From: Agrobacterium pusense
GTDB taxonomy: Bacteria > Pseudomonadota > Alphaproteobacteria > Rhizobiales > Rhizobiaceae
Assembly: GCF_900102105.1 (NCBI RefSeq)
Contig: NZ_FNBB01000007.1
Coordinates: 1-64,000 of the forward strand
Length of the DNA stretch: 64,000 nt
Reading direction: 5' to 3'
The translations under genes and the position numbers were made by a program. The notes beneath the pieces were generated by a model, which ran no database searches, was not told the origin of the DNA, and saw only the letters and a program-made list of their open reading frames with translations. Shown piece after piece: positions 17,863 through 27,598 of the stretch; position 1 is the first letter of the stretch, and each line of letters starts with the position of its first letter.

Positions 17863-18492
17863 ATGGCCAGCAGCGAAACGCTCATCAATGCGCTTACCAC
17901 ACTTCTGGTCACACTCGATCCGCCTGGGCTTGCGCCCGTCTTTCTGGCGCTGACTGCCGGGATGACCCGTGACCAGCGCAGCCAGGTGGCGTTGCGCGGC
18001 TCCATCATCGCTTTCGGTATCCTTGCCGTCTTTGCCCTCTTCGGCCTCGCAATCCTCAATCTGCTCGGTATTTCGCTGGGCGCCTTCCGCATCGCCGGCG
18101 GCCTCCTCCTGTTCTGGATCGCCTTTGAAATGATTTTCGAAAAGCGCCAGGAGCGCAAGGAAAAGACCTCGGAAATCGCCATTACCAAGGACCATCTCCA
18201 CAATCTCGCGGTCTTCCCGCTGGCCCTGCCATTGATTGCCGGGCCAGGTGCTATTTCCGCCACCGTTTTGCTTGCCGGCTCAATGAAGACCACGGTCGAG
18301 ATGGTGGTGCTCATCCTTATCCTTGCTTTCGCGATGGCTCTCGTTTACGCGGCCTTGATCGTCTCGGAACGGATGGACCGCTTTCTCGGCAATACCGGCC
18401 GCGCCATCCTTACCCGGCTTCTCGGCGTACTGCTGGCTGCACTGTCGGTGCAATTCGTGGTCGACGGGATCAAATCCGCATTCGCTTTCTGA
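17863..18492 (+). CDS. MarC-family integral membrane protein
   Basis: A 209-residue protein with six predicted transmembrane helices. Signature segments are LVTLDPPGLAPVFLALTAGM near the start and FPLALPLIAGPGAISATVLL in the middle. The MarC/UPF0056 family has no settled biochemical function; the old link to antibiotic resistance has been withdrawn. I start at 17863, where ggggaaaga gives a Shine-Dalgarno. Confidence 0.88.
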   Translation: MASSETLINALTTLLVTLDPPGLAPVFLALTAGMTRDQRSQVALRGSIIAFGILAVFALFGLAILNLLGISLGAFRIAGGLLLFWIAFEMIFEKRQERKEKTSEIAITKDHLHNLAVFPLALPLIAGPGAISATVLLAGSMKTTVEMVVLILILAFAMALVYAALIVSERMDRFLGNTGRAILTRLLGVLLAALSVQFVVDGIKSAFAF

Positions 18493-18619
18493 GCCGTCCC
18501 TGCGCGACACCAACGCAATAAATTCCTGCCACCGCTGAAATGCCGGAAAATCCTCCCTTAAATTCAGCTGGCGCTTCGGCTAAAAGACGCGTGTCATTTC
18601 GGATTCGAAAGTTATCTCC

Positions 18620-19768
18620 ATGCGTTCCACGCTGCGCCGCATCATTCCCGATGCCGCACCCGTCAGCAACAGGGAAAGGCTCCGCTCCGCCACAGGCGCC
18701 TTCGTCGGCATACTGCTGACTGGCATTCTCGCCAGTTTCGCTCTTCGTTTCGATCCCACGCTGCCCGCCATGATCGCGCCGATGGGGGCTTCGGCCGTCC
18801 TGTTGTTCGCCGTACCCTCCAGCCCGCTGGCGCAGCCCTGGTCGATCCTGTGCGGGAATTTCGTCTCGGCTTTTGTCGGGGTGACGGTGGCGCTGCTGGT
18901 TCCGGATCCGTTTCTCGCAAGCGCGCTCGCCATCAGCCTGGCCATCGCCGCCATGATGGCGCTGCGCTGCCTGCATCCGCCGAGCGGTGCGGTGGCGCTG
19001 ACGGCGGTTCTGGGCGGCCCTGCCATACATGGCCTCGGCTATGGTTTCCTGTTGTGGCCGGTCGCCGGAAATTCGCTGATCCTTCTTGCCCTGGCCTTCG
19101 CTTACAACAATGCCACTGGCCGCGCCTATCCACACGGTCTGAAGCTTGGCAAGGCCGCGCACGGGACAGCCGATCCGACCCCCATCCAGAAAATCGGCTT
19201 TTCCTCCACCGATCTTGACGACGTGCTGAAGGAATATGATGAGTTCATTGATATCGACCGCGACGCGCTGGAAACCATCCTGCGGAAGACAGAGTTGCGC
19301 TCCTACCGGCGTCGCGCGCTGCATCTCGATTGCGAAAGTGTCATGTCCCGGGATGTGGTCGGCGTCGCCCCTGATGACAGCCTGCGCCACGCGCATGCCC
19401 TGATGCAAAGCCATCATTTCAAGGCGTTGCCCGTCACCAATGACAGCGCCGAAATCGTCGGCATCGTCACCCAGACAGACTTTCTGGAAAAGGCGAGCTG
19501 GAGAAACGGTCGTCCCTCAATCGGTTTCCTGCAGCGGCTTCGCCTCATCCTGTCAGGCGCAAGTGCCCCCAACGATACGGTGAAGGACATCATGACATCG
19601 CCCGTTAAAACCGTGCGGCCGGAAACCCCAATCGAGGAAGCAATCGTCCGCTTTGCGGAGGAAGGATTGCATTATCTGCCTGTCATCGACGCCAGGGGTA
19701 AGATGGTCGGCATCGTGTCGCAATCCGATGTCATGGTGGCGATGCTGGCCGATAAAGTCGCGGCATAG
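18620..19768 (+). CDS. HPP-family membrane protein with C-terminal CBS pair
   Basis: A 382-residue protein. Residues ~20-180 contain about five transmembrane helices of the HPP family, whose namesake motif appears in ALRCLHPPSGAVALTA. Residues ~235-382 hold two CBS domains (VMSRDVVGVAPDDSLRHA and IMTSPVKTVRPETPIEEA), which usually sense adenine nucleotides. Some HPP proteins have been reported as nitrite transporters in photosynthetic organisms. The role here is unknown, but a nucleotide-gated transporter is a fair guess. It stands alone. Confidence 0.85.
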   Translation: MRSTLRRIIPDAAPVSNRERLRSATGAFVGILLTGILASFALRFDPTLPAMIAPMGASAVLLFAVPSSPLAQPWSILCGNFVSAFVGVTVALLVPDPFLASALAISLAIAAMMALRCLHPPSGAVALTAVLGGPAIHGLGYGFLLWPVAGNSLILLALAFAYNNATGRAYPHGLKLGKAAHGTADPTPIQKIGFSSTDLDDVLKEYDEFIDIDRDALETILRKTELRSYRRRALHLDCESVMSRDVVGVAPDDSLRHAHALMQSHHFKALPVTNDSAEIVGIVTQTDFLEKASWRNGRPSIGFLQRLRLILSGASAPNDTVKDIMTSPVKTVRPETPIEEAIVRFAEEGLHYLPVIDARGKMVGIVSQSDVMVAMLADKVAA

Positions 19769-19821
19769 ATTGCGCCGGGCGTCGAAGTGTTCTTCTCTTA
19801 AAAAAACGGCAAAGCCCGATG

Positions 19822-20085
19822 TCAGCGTCTCGCCTTCAAAAGGCGCTGCCACAGTGTGCCACCGAAGAACCGCCCGAGCACGACAAAATAGGCAATGATC
19901 AGCGCAAAGGCGATAAAGGCGGGCGCACCGTTGAGGGCGAAACCTTCGGGCGTTCGCCCTCCCGCTACCGTCGCGACCAGAAATCCGGCGGCGAAAAACG
20001 CCGTCCAGAAGTCGAGAAAAAAAGCGAGGATGATGCGCCAGGTGGCGGGCTGTTTTGGCTGCAGGGTTTCGTCAGTGAAGCTCAC
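19822..20085 (-). CDS. RDD-like small membrane protein, 87 residues
   Basis: The protein has two transmembrane helices separated by a short polar loop. The N-terminal helix begins RIILAFFLDFWTAFFAAGF, with an aspartate inside it as in RDD proteins, and the end is GRFFGGTLWQRLLKARR. It fits a minimal RDD domain. It lies 33 bases downstream of ssb on the same strand, so it may be co-transcribed. The function is unknown. Confidence 0.6.
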   Translation of the reverse strand: MSFTDETLQPKQPATWRIILAFFLDFWTAFFAAGFLVATVAGGRTPEGFALNGAPAFIAFALIIAYFVVLGRFFGGTLWQRLLKARR

Positions 20086-20118
20086 CTCCTGTCACACGTT
20101 TCTTCGTCCCCGGTCCGA

Positions 20119-20655
20119 TCAGAACGGGATATCGTCATCCATGTCGTTGGAGAATCCGCCCGAAGGCTGGTTGCCACCACGGGAAGAACCGCCGCGCGAG
20201 GAGGACTGCTGGTCGTAACCGCCGCCATAGCTGGAGCCGCCGCCGCTGCCATAATCATTACCGCCGCCGAAGTCGCCGCCGCCGCTGCGGCCGCCGCCCT
20301 CACCGCGACCATCGAGCATGGTCAGCGTGGAGTTGAAGCCCTGCAGCACGATTTCGGTGGAGTAACGGTCGTTACCGGTCTGGTCCTGCCATTTGCGGGT
20401 CTGCAACTGGCCTTCGATATAGAGCTTGGCGCCCTTCTTCACATATTGCTCGACGACCTTGCACAGGCCTTCGTTAAAGACGACGACCGTGTGCCACTCG
20501 GTCTTTTCCTTGCGCTCGCCGCTGTTGCGGTCCCGCCAGGTCTCCGAGGTGGCGATGCGCAGGTTGGCAATGGGTCGGCCATCCTGCGTCCGGCGGATTT
20601 CGGGATCAGCGCCCACGTTTCCGATCAGAATTACCTTGTTTACGCTACCAGCCAT
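20119..20655 (-). CDS. ssb: Single-stranded DNA-binding protein
   Basis: A 178-residue SSB that coats single-stranded DNA as a tetramer during replication and repair. The OB fold spans residues ~1-110 ([29 protein letters not shown]). A Gly/Ser-rich disordered linker follows and the protein-binding tip is DDDIPF. I start at 20655 (MAGSVNKV); the extra residues of the longer frame are not SSB-like. It diverges from uvrA, as in many proteobacteria. Confidence 0.96.
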   Translation of the reverse strand: MAGSVNKVILIGNVGADPEIRRTQDGRPIANLRIATSETWRDRNSGERKEKTEWHTVVVFNEGLCKVVEQYVKKGAKLYIEGQLQTRKWQDQTGNDRYSTEIVLQGFNSTLTMLDGRGEGGGRSGGGDFGGGNDYGSGGGSSYGGGYDQQSSSRGGSSRGGNQPSGGFSNDMDDDIPF

Positions 20656-20961
20656 CTCGTCATCCTGTCCGCCGGCCATCATGACCGGCAATTGCATTTC
20701 AAAAAATTCGGCACACAATAGCTGCCGCGGCCCGCAAAGGGCACCGCAAGGATGGAACTATCCACAAAGAATAATCTTAAGCTGTGGGGGCAGACATTCG
20801 CGCTTGCAATTCGTTCCTTTTTTGTTCTATTGAATTGCAGATTTCGAGTCAAGCATCGTGAAAAGCTGCGACCGATAGGGAATAGACCTCGACACGTCCG
20901 GCTGCGTCACTACATAAGGACGCGCCGCCATCCAGCCTGTTATTTTTGTCCGAGCCTTGTC
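20656..20961. other. ssb-uvrA divergent intergenic region
   Basis: This 306-base gap holds both promoters. It contains the LexA-type site at 20813-20827 and AT-rich stretches around 20760-20850. An open frame of uvrA extends back to 20752 but lacks UvrA similarity before 20962. No small gene or RNA was recognised. Confidence 0.6.
20813..20827 (+). promoter_or_regulatory. LexA (SOS) box upstream of uvrA
   Basis: The sequence GTTC-N7-GTTC (gttccttttttgttc) is an exact match to the alphaproteobacterial LexA consensus. It lies ~135 bases before the uvrA ATG. A direct-repeat rather than palindromic site is the known rule for LexA of this class. It predicts induction of uvrA, and perhaps ssb, by DNA damage. 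Confidence 0.85.
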
Positions 20962-23883
20962 ATGAGTGAACTGAAGACGATTTCCATCCGTGGTGCCCGT
21001 GAACACAATCTCAAGGGTATCGATCTCGATCTGCCACGTAATAAGCTGATCGTCATGACCGGGCTTTCCGGTTCAGGCAAGTCGTCGCTCGCCTTCGATA
21101 CGATCTACGCCGAAGGCCAACGCCGTTATGTCGAAAGCCTCTCGGCCTATGCGCGCCAGTTCCTGGAAATGATGCAGAAGCCGGATGTCGACCAGATCGA
21201 GGGCCTGTCGCCGGCAATCTCCATCGAACAGAAGACCACCTCGCGCAACCCGCGCTCCACGGTCGGCACGGTCACCGAGATCTACGACTATATGCGCCTG
21301 CTCTTCGCGCGTGTCGGTGTCCCCTATTCGCCGGCCACGGGCCTGCCGATTGAAAGCCAGACGGTCAGCCAGATGGTCGACCGCATCCTCGCTTTCGAGG
21401 AAGGCACGCGTCTTTACATCCTCGCGCCGATCGTGCGCGGCCGCAAAGGCGAGTACAAGAAAGAACTTGCCGAGCTGATGAAGAAGGGCTTCCAGCGCGT
21501 CAAGGTGGACGGCCAGTTCTACGAGATCGCCGACGTTCCTGCTCTCGACAAGAAGTACAAACACGACATTGACGTGGTGGTTGACCGCGCCGTCGTGCGC
21601 CCGGATATGGCCGCGCGTCTTGCCGACAGCCTTGAGACCTGCCTCAAGCTCGCGGACGGCCTGGCGATCGCGGAATTCGCCGACAAACCGCTGCCCGCAG
21701 AAGAAACGGCGGCCGGTGGTTCCGCCAACAAGTCTCTCAACGAGACCCATGAGCGGGTGCTGTTTTCGGAAAAATTCGCCTGCCCCGTTTCCGGTTTCAC
21801 CATTCCGGAAATCGAACCGCGTCTGTTCTCCTTCAACAACCCCTTCGGCGCCTGCCCCAGCTGCGATGGCCTTGGCTCGCAGCAGAAGGTGGATGAGAAC
21901 CTGATCGTACCGGAGCCAGCCCGCACCCTGCGGGACGGGGCCATTGCTCCCTGGGCAAAATCATCGTCGCCCTATTACAACCAGACGCTTGAGGCACTGG
22001 GCAAGGCCTTCGGATTCAAGCTCTCGAGCAAGTGGTCCGATCTTTCGAAGGAGGCGCAGCACGCCATTCTTCAGGGCACTGACGACAAGATCGAGTTCAA
22101 TTACCAGGACGGCGCCCGCTCCTACAAGACAGTCAAGAACTTCGAAGGCATCGTGCCCAATCTGGAGCGGCGCTGGAAAGAGACAGACAGCGCCTGGGCG
22201 CGCGAGGAAATCGAGCGCTACATGTCGGCAGCCCCCTGCCCGGCCTGCGCCGGTTACCGCCTGAAGCCGGAGGCGCTGGCGGTCAAGATCAACAAGCTGC
22301 ATATCGGTGAAGTCACCGAAATGTCGATCCGGACGGCGCGCGACTGGTTCGAGGTGCTGCCGGAAAGCCTGAACGCGAAGCAGAATGAAATTGCCGTCCG
22401 TATTCTCAAGGAAATCCGCGAACGCCTGCGATTCCTCAACGATGTAGGGCTGGATTATCTCAGCCTGTCGCGCAATTCGGGCACGCTGTCGGGCGGGGAG
22501 AGCCAGCGTATCCGTCTGGCCTCGCAGATCGGCTCTGGCCTCACCGGCGTTCTCTACGTTCTCGATGAGCCCTCAATCGGCCTGCACCAGCGCGACAATG
22601 CGCGCCTGCTGGATACGCTCAAACATCTGCGCGATATCGGCAACACCGTCATCGTGGTCGAACATGATGAGGACGCCATTCTGACGGCGGATTATGTTGT
22701 CGATATCGGCCCGGCGGCCGGTATTCACGGCGGCCAGGTGATTGCCGAAGGATCCCCGCAGGAAGTGATGGCCAATCCGAAATCGCTGACCGGCAAATAT
22801 CTCTCCGGTGAACTCGGCGTTGCAGTGCCGGCTGAGCGCCGCAAACCGAAGAAGGGCCGCGAGATCAAGGTTTTCGGCGCACGCGGCAACAACCTGAAGA
22901 ATGTCACGGCCGCTGTGCCGCTCGGTGTTTTCACGGCCGTAACCGGGGTTTCGGGTGGCGGCAAATCCACCTTCCTGATCGAGACGCTCTATAAATCGGC
23001 GGCGCGCAGGGTCATGGGCGCGCGTGAAATCCCGGCCGAACACGACCGCATCGATGGTTTCGAATTCATCGACAAGGTGATCGATATCGACCAGTCGCCG
23101 ATCGGACGCACGCCGCGCTCCAACCCGGCCACCTATACCGGCGCCTTTACGCCGATCCGTGACTGGTTCGCCGGCCTGCCGGAAGCCAAGGCTCGTGGTT
23201 ACGCGCCCGGCCGTTTCTCCTTCAACGTCAAGGGTGGCCGCTGCGAGGCCTGTCAGGGCGACGGGGTGATCAAGATCGAGATGCACTTCCTGCCTGACGT
23301 CTACGTCACCTGCGACGTCTGCCACGGCAAGCGTTATAACCGCGAGACGCTGGACGTCACCTTCAAGGGCAAATCCATCGCCGACGTGCTGGATATGACG
23401 GTTGAGGAGGGCGTCGAATTTTTCGCCGCCGTTCCCGCCGTGCGCGACAAGCTGCAATCGCTCTTCGATGTCGGCCTCGGTTACATCAAGGTCGGACAGC
23501 AGGCCAATACGCTTTCAGGCGGCGAGGCGCAGCGCGTCAAGCTCGCCAAGGAACTGTCGAAGCGCTCGACGGGCCGCACGCTCTATATTCTCGACGAGCC
23601 GACGACGGGCCTGCATTTCCACGACGTCAACAAGCTGCTCGAAATGCTGCATGCGCTGGTGGAACAGGGCAATTCCGTGGTGGTGATCGAGCATAATCTC
23701 GAAGTCATCAAGACGGCGGACTGGATCATCGATATCGGGCCTGAAGGCGGCACGGGCGGCGGCGAAGTGGTGGCCACGGGCACGCCGGAAGACATCGTCA
23801 AGGTGGAGCGTTCCTATACCGGCCACTTCCTGAAGGAGCTTCTGGAGCGCCGGCCGGCCGGAAAACGGGAGGCTGCGGAGTAA
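20962..23883 (+). CDS. uvrA: Excinuclease ABC subunit A
   Basis: A 973-residue damage-recognition ATPase of nucleotide excision repair. It has two ABC ATPase modules: Walker [11 protein letters not shown] near residue 35 with the signature LSGGESQR mid-protein, and [10 protein letters not shown] near residue 660 with LSGGEAQR near 850. Zinc-finger cysteine pairs are visible (CPACAGYR and CEACQGDGV with CDVCHGKRY). I chose the ATG at 20962 ([19 protein letters not shown]), the canonical UvrA start; the SOS box then lies properly upstream. Confidence 0.97.
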   Translation: MSELKTISIRGAREHNLKGIDLDLPRNKLIVMTGLSGSGKSSLAFDTIYAEGQRRYVESLSAYARQFLEMMQKPDVDQIEGLSPAISIEQKTTSRNPRSTVGTVTEIYDYMRLLFARVGVPYSPATGLPIESQTVSQMVDRILAFEEGTRLYILAPIVRGRKGEYKKELAELMKKGFQRVKVDGQFYEIADVPALDKKYKHDIDVVVDRAVVRPDMAARLADSLETCLKLADGLAIAEFADKPLPAEETAAGGSANKSLNETHERVLFSEKFACPVSGFTIPEIEPRLFSFNNPFGACPSCDGLGSQQKVDENLIVPEPARTLRDGAIAPWAKSSSPYYNQTLEALGKAFGFKLSSKWSDLSKEAQHAILQGTDDKIEFNYQDGARSYKTVKNFEGIVPNLERRWKETDSAWAREEIERYMSAAPCPACAGYRLKPEALAVKINKLHIGEVTEMSIRTARDWFEVLPESLNAKQNEIAVRILKEIRERLRFLNDVGLDYLSLSRNSGTLSGGESQRIRLASQIGSGLTGVLYVLDEPSIGLHQRDNARLLDTLKHLRDIGNTVIVVEHDEDAILTADYVVDIGPAAGIHGGQVIAEGSPQEVMANPKSLTGKYLSGELGVAVPAERRKPKKGREIKVFGARGNNLKNVTAAVPLGVFTAVTGVSGGGKSTFLIETLYKSAARRVMGAREIPAEHDRIDGFEFIDKVIDIDQSPIGRTPRSNPATYTGAFTPIRDWFAGLPEAKARGYAPGRFSFNVKGGRCEACQGDGVIKIEMHFLPDVYVTCDVCHGKRYNRETLDVTFKGKSIADVLDMTVEEGVEFFAAVPAVRDKLQSLFDVGLGYIKVGQQANTLSGGEAQRVKLAKELSKRSTGRTLYILDEPTTGLHFHDVNKLLEMLHALVEQGNSVVVIEHNLEVIKTADWIIDIGPEGGTGGGEVVATGTPEDIVKVERSYTGHFLKELLERRPAGKREAAE

Positions 23884-23939
23884 GCCGCAGCTTTCGTCGC
23901 AAAGGTTCGAAAGGCCGAAGGCCGGAGGAGGAACTAGAT

Positions 23940-24740
23940 ATGTCGACATCAGGCACGATCCGCACCGGTATCGGCGGCTGGACCTTCGAGCCCTGGGAAG
24001 GCACTTTTTATCCCGAAAAACTGCCGAAAAAACGCCAGCTGGAACACGCCAGCCGGCAGCTCACGGCAATCGAGGTGAACGGCACCTATTACAGCAGCCA
24101 GAAACCGGAGACCTTTGCGAAATGGGCATCCGAAGTGCCCGAGGATTTCGTGTTTTCGCTAAAGGCAAGCCGCTTTGTCACCAACCGCAGGGTTCTGGCC
24201 GAGGCAGGTGAGTCGATGACGAAGTTCCTGACGCAGGGGTTGACGGAACTCGGGTCCCATCTCGGTCCCATCCTCTGGCAGTTTGCGCCCACGAAAAAAT
24301 TCGACGCGGAGGATTTCGGTACATTTCTGGCGCTGCTGCCCGAAAAGCAGGACGGGCTCACTCTTCGCCATGTCGTGGAGGTGCGCAACCCGACATTTCA
24401 GGTTCCGGAATTCATCGAACTTCTTGCCAGGCACAAGGTCGCAGTCGTCTGCGCTGACCATCACGATTATCCGATGCTGCCTGACGTAACGGCCGATTTC
24501 GTTTATTGCCGCCTGCAGAAGGGCGAGGACGACATCGAGACCTGCTATCCGAAAAAAGAGATCACGCACTGGGCTGAGCGGGTAAAGACCTATGCCAGTG
24601 GCGGTGTGCCGGACGATCTGCCGCTGATCGCGCCGGATCGGAAGGTTGAGAAGACCCCACGCGACGTTTTCGCTTTCTTCATTACCGGCGGCAAGGTCAA
24701 CGCGCCTAATGGTGCGCAGGAACTGCAAAAGGCGGTCTGA
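23940..24740 (+). CDS. DUF72-family TIM-barrel protein (YecE-like)
   Basis: A 266-residue cytosolic protein of the DUF72/YecE family. The typical opening IRTGIGGWTFEPWEGTFYP and the segment IEVNGTYYSSQKPETFAKW are clear, and VVEVRNPTF is the conserved middle. The fold is a TIM barrel. No activity has been established for the family to my knowledge. A good Shine-Dalgarno (ggaggaggaac) precedes the start, 56 bases after uvrA. Confidence 0.88.
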   Translation: MSTSGTIRTGIGGWTFEPWEGTFYPEKLPKKRQLEHASRQLTAIEVNGTYYSSQKPETFAKWASEVPEDFVFSLKASRFVTNRRVLAEAGESMTKFLTQGLTELGSHLGPILWQFAPTKKFDAEDFGTFLALLPEKQDGLTLRHVVEVRNPTFQVPEFIELLARHKVAVVCADHHDYPMLPDVTADFVYCRLQKGEDDIETCYPKKEITHWAERVKTYASGGVPDDLPLIAPDRKVEKTPRDVFAFFITGGKVNAPNGAQELQKAV

Positions 24741-24746
24741 GCGCTT

Positions 24747-25757
24747 TCAGCCCGCCATGTCTTTCGTGGTGCTGACATCGATGCTGGCGAAAGCGGCCTC
24801 GATGACCTCCGGCCCTGCCCCGGGCCTCGTGGCATCGCTGGAGAGGATTTGCCGGAAACGGCGCGCGCCGGGCATGCCCTGAAACAGTCCGACCATATGG
24901 CGGGTGACGTGGTTGAGACGTCCGCCCGCGGCGATATAATCGGCGGCATAGGCCATCATCGCGTCACGCAGCGCCATCCAGTCCGGGTGGCGGGCCTCCT
25001 CGCCATAGATGCGATGGTCGACGTCGGCAAGGATGGAGGTGTTGTGATAGGCGGCCCGGCCGAGCATCACGCCATCCATATGCTGGAGATGTCCGCTCGC
25101 CTGATCGAGATCGGCGATGCCGCCGTTGATGCCGATAAAGACGTCAGGATTTTCCCGCTTCATGCGATAGACGAGGTCATAATCGAGCGGCGGCACTTCG
25201 CGGTTTTCCTTTGGCGAAAGCCCCTGCAGCCAGGCTTTGCGCGCGTGAACCCAGACCGCGTCCGCGCCCGCCGCAACAACCCTCTTCAGAAAATCAGGCA
25301 GAACCGCTTCCGGCTCCTGCTCATCCACCCCGATCCGGCATTTCACGGTAACCGGCACACTAGCGGCAGCCTTCATTGCGGCCACACATTGCGCCACCAC
25401 ATCAGGCTCGCGCATCAGGCAAGCGCCGAAGGTGCCGGATTGCACCCGATCCGAGGGACAGCCAACATTCAGATTGATTTCATCATAACCGTAGTCCCCG
25501 GCGATCCGCACCGCTTCGGCAAGCTTGGCCGGATCAGACCCGCCGAGCTGCAACGCGACGGGGTGTTCTTGAGGGTGATAACCGAGCAGCCTGTCACGCT
25601 GGCCATGGATGATGGCGTCGGCAACGATCATTTCGGTGTAAAGCAGCGCACGCTTCGACAATTGCCGGTGCAGAAACCTGCACCTCGTATCGGTCCAGTC
25701 GATCATGGGGGCCACGGCGAAGATTTTTTCGCCGCTTGCAAGCGCTTGTCTGTACAT
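24747..25757 (-). CDS. dusA: tRNA-dihydrouridine(20/20a) synthase
   Basis: A 336-residue flavoenzyme reducing uridines 20/20a in the tRNA D-loop. The N-terminal TIM barrel opens with FAVAPMIDWTDTRCRFLHRQ. The catalytic cysteine is in LNVGCPSDRVQSGTFGACLM, and FMN-binding segments (GINGGIAD, MLGRAAY) are present. The substrate-type motifs (PMIDWTD, GCPSDRVQ) mark the DusA subgroup, unlike the DusB at 53273. Confidence 0.93.
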   Translation of the reverse strand: MYRQALASGEKIFAVAPMIDWTDTRCRFLHRQLSKRALLYTEMIVADAIIHGQRDRLLGYHPQEHPVALQLGGSDPAKLAEAVRIAGDYGYDEINLNVGCPSDRVQSGTFGACLMREPDVVAQCVAAMKAAASVPVTVKCRIGVDEQEPEAVLPDFLKRVVAAGADAVWVHARKAWLQGLSPKENREVPPLDYDLVYRMKRENPDVFIGINGGIADLDQASGHLQHMDGVMLGRAAYHNTSILADVDHRIYGEEARHPDWMALRDAMMAYAADYIAAGGRLNHVTRHMVGLFQGMPGARRFRQILSSDATRPGAGPEVIEAAFASIDVSTTKDMAG

Positions 25758-25894
25758 GGATTAACCTCTTTGCGCCGGCTTCTACAGCAAAGGACTGTAA
25801 AAAGCCAGTTTTGCAGGCGAGGCAATTTTGAACTGGAAATCGCGCCGGAATCGCGGGACAAGAATTGCACCCTAAAAGACGACAGGAAATCCAC

Positions 25895-26584
25895 ATGGCC
25901 GCTACCGTCATCCCCGCCTCGAAGCCCGTTCTCCTGCCCGTCGAAGGCACGAGCGATCTGTTCCCTGTACGGCGGGTCTATTGTGTCGGCCGCAATTATG
26001 CCGATCACGCCATTGAGATGGGCCACGACCCCTCGCGCGAGCCGCCCTTCTATTTTCAGAAGAACCCGGACAACCTGCTGCCCGCAGGACAGGATTTTCC
26101 CTATCCGTCGCTCTCATCGAATGTGCATTACGAAGTTGAGTGCGTCGTGGTGCTGAAAAGCGGCGGAGCGGATATTCCGACGTCGGAAGCGCTGAACCAT
26201 GTCTGGGGTTACGCCGTCGGTATCGACATGACACGCCGCGACCTGCAGGACGGGCTGAAGAAGATGGGACGTTCCTGGGAGGGCGCGAAGGCCTTCGAAT
26301 ATTCCGCGCCGGTGTCCCACATCGTCCCAGCGGACAGGATCGGGCATCCCGCAACCGGCGCGATCTGGCTCGACGTCAATGGCGAACGCAAGCAGACGGG
26401 CGATCTCGCCCAGATGATCTGGAAGGTGCCGGAAGTGATTGCAGAGCTTTCCAAGCTGTTCACCCTTGCCGCTGGCGACATCATCATGACCGGCACGCCG
26501 GCTGGCGTTGGTCCAATCGTTCGCGGTGACCGCATAGAATGCGGCGTCGAGGGTGTCGGCACACTGTCGGTGACGGTCGTCTGA
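25895..26584 (+). CDS. Fumarylacetoacetate hydrolase-family protein
   Basis: A 229-residue FAH-fold protein. It begins near RRVYCVGRNYADHAIEMG, the standard opening of the small FAH family, with metal ligands in YEVECVVVL and later GDIIMTGTPAGVGP. Members include acylpyruvate hydrolases and oxaloacetate decarboxylases, so the substrate cannot be told from sequence alone. I start at 25895 after gacaggaaat. The gamma-carbonic anhydrase gene follows 27 bases later on the same strand. Confidence 0.88.
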   Translation: MAATVIPASKPVLLPVEGTSDLFPVRRVYCVGRNYADHAIEMGHDPSREPPFYFQKNPDNLLPAGQDFPYPSLSSNVHYEVECVVVLKSGGADIPTSEALNHVWGYAVGIDMTRRDLQDGLKKMGRSWEGAKAFEYSAPVSHIVPADRIGHPATGAIWLDVNGERKQTGDLAQMIWKVPEVIAELSKLFTLAAGDIIMTGTPAGVGPIVRGDRIECGVEGVGTLSVTVV

Positions 26585-26611
26585 CGCACGAACATAAGGG
26601 AGGACATCGAC

Positions 26612-27145
26612 ATGCCGCTTTACCGCCTTGCCGACCGTGTGCCGCAAACGCCTGCAGCGGATCGCTACTGGATCGCTCCCGACGCCAATGTCATTGGCTC
26701 AGTCACGCTCGGCGAAGACGTCGGCATTTGGTTCGGTGCAACGCTGCGTGGAGACAATGAGCCGATCATCGTCGGGCGCGGCACCAATATTCAGGAAGGC
26801 GTGATGGTTCACAGCGATCCCGGCTTTGCCGCAACGATCGGCGAAATGTGCACCATTGGCCACCACGCTATCGTGCATGGCTGTACCATCGGCGATAATT
26901 CGTTGATCGGCATGGGCGCGACGATCCTGAACGGCGCAAAGATCGGCCGAAACTGCCTCGTCGGCGCCAATGCCCTGGTGACGGAGGGGAAGGAATTTCC
27001 GGATAATTCCCTGGTCGTCGGCTCGCCCGCGCGCGCTATCCGCACGCTTGATGACGACGCCGTGGCGGGGATTCGCCGCTCAGCGGAAAAATACGTCGAA
27101 AACTGGAAGCGTTTCTCGAAGGATCTGGCGATCATCGAAAGGTGA
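26612..27145 (+). CDS. Gamma-carbonic anhydrase-family hexapeptide protein
   Basis: A 177-residue left-handed beta-helix protein with hexapeptide repeats (IGSVTLGEDVGIWFGATL and onward). The metal-binding histidines occur in MVHSDPG and CTIGHHAIVHGCTIG, consistent with a trimeric carbonic anhydrase-type site. YrdA/CaiE-like members are often inactive, so activity is uncertain. It is in a two-gene unit with the FAH-family gene. Confidence 0.88.
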   Translation: MPLYRLADRVPQTPAADRYWIAPDANVIGSVTLGEDVGIWFGATLRGDNEPIIVGRGTNIQEGVMVHSDPGFAATIGEMCTIGHHAIVHGCTIGDNSLIGMGATILNGAKIGRNCLVGANALVTEGKEFPDNSLVVGSPARAIRTLDDDAVAGIRRSAEKYVENWKRFSKDLAIIER

Positions 27146-27184
27146 TCGGGAGCGGGCAACAATACCCATTCCATCTATCGTCCG

Positions 27185-27598
27185 TCAGGCCGAGCACGCG
27201 GCGCAAAGACCGCGGATTTCGATGGTGGTCTTTTCCGCTTTGAACTTGCTGTCCTTCACCCAGCGCTCCAGCCGGTGATCGATCTCGTGATCGTGGAATT
27301 CCGTGACCTGCCCGCAGGACTCGCAGATGGCGAAGGCGACGGTGCCATGGTGACTGGAGCAGCACTCCGCCTGGGTATGGGTGCAGGCGACGAAGGCGTT
27401 AAGGCTCTCCAGCCGGTGCACAAGGCCATATTCCACCAGTTTTTCCAGCGCCCGATAGACCTGCAGCGGCGCGCGGAAACCATCATCGCGCAACTTGTCG
27501 AGGATCATATAGGCGCTGAGCGGCTGATGCGCGTTTGAAAGGGCGTTCATGACCAGCGACTGGTTCTTGGTGAGGTTCTGCTGGGTCTGCGCATTCAT
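27185..27598 (-). CDS. zur: Zinc uptake regulator Zur (Fur family)
   Basis: A 137-residue zinc-responsive repressor. The N-terminal winged helix (PLSAYMILDKLRDDGF, QVYRALEKLVEYGLVHRLE) is followed by the metal-binding half: ACTHTQAECCSSHH, the CxxC pair ICESCG, HDHEID and a C-terminal CAAC. The structural zinc site and the sensory site residues look complete. It overlaps the end of znuB by four bases, so it is made from the znuCB transcript and would repress its own operon through the Zur-like box at 29392-29409. Confidence 0.92.
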   Translation of the reverse strand: MNAQTQQNLTKNQSLVMNALSNAHQPLSAYMILDKLRDDGFRAPLQVYRALEKLVEYGLVHRLESLNAFVACTHTQAECCSSHHGTVAFAICESCGQVTEFHDHEIDHRLERWVKDSKFKAEKTTIEIRGLCAACSA

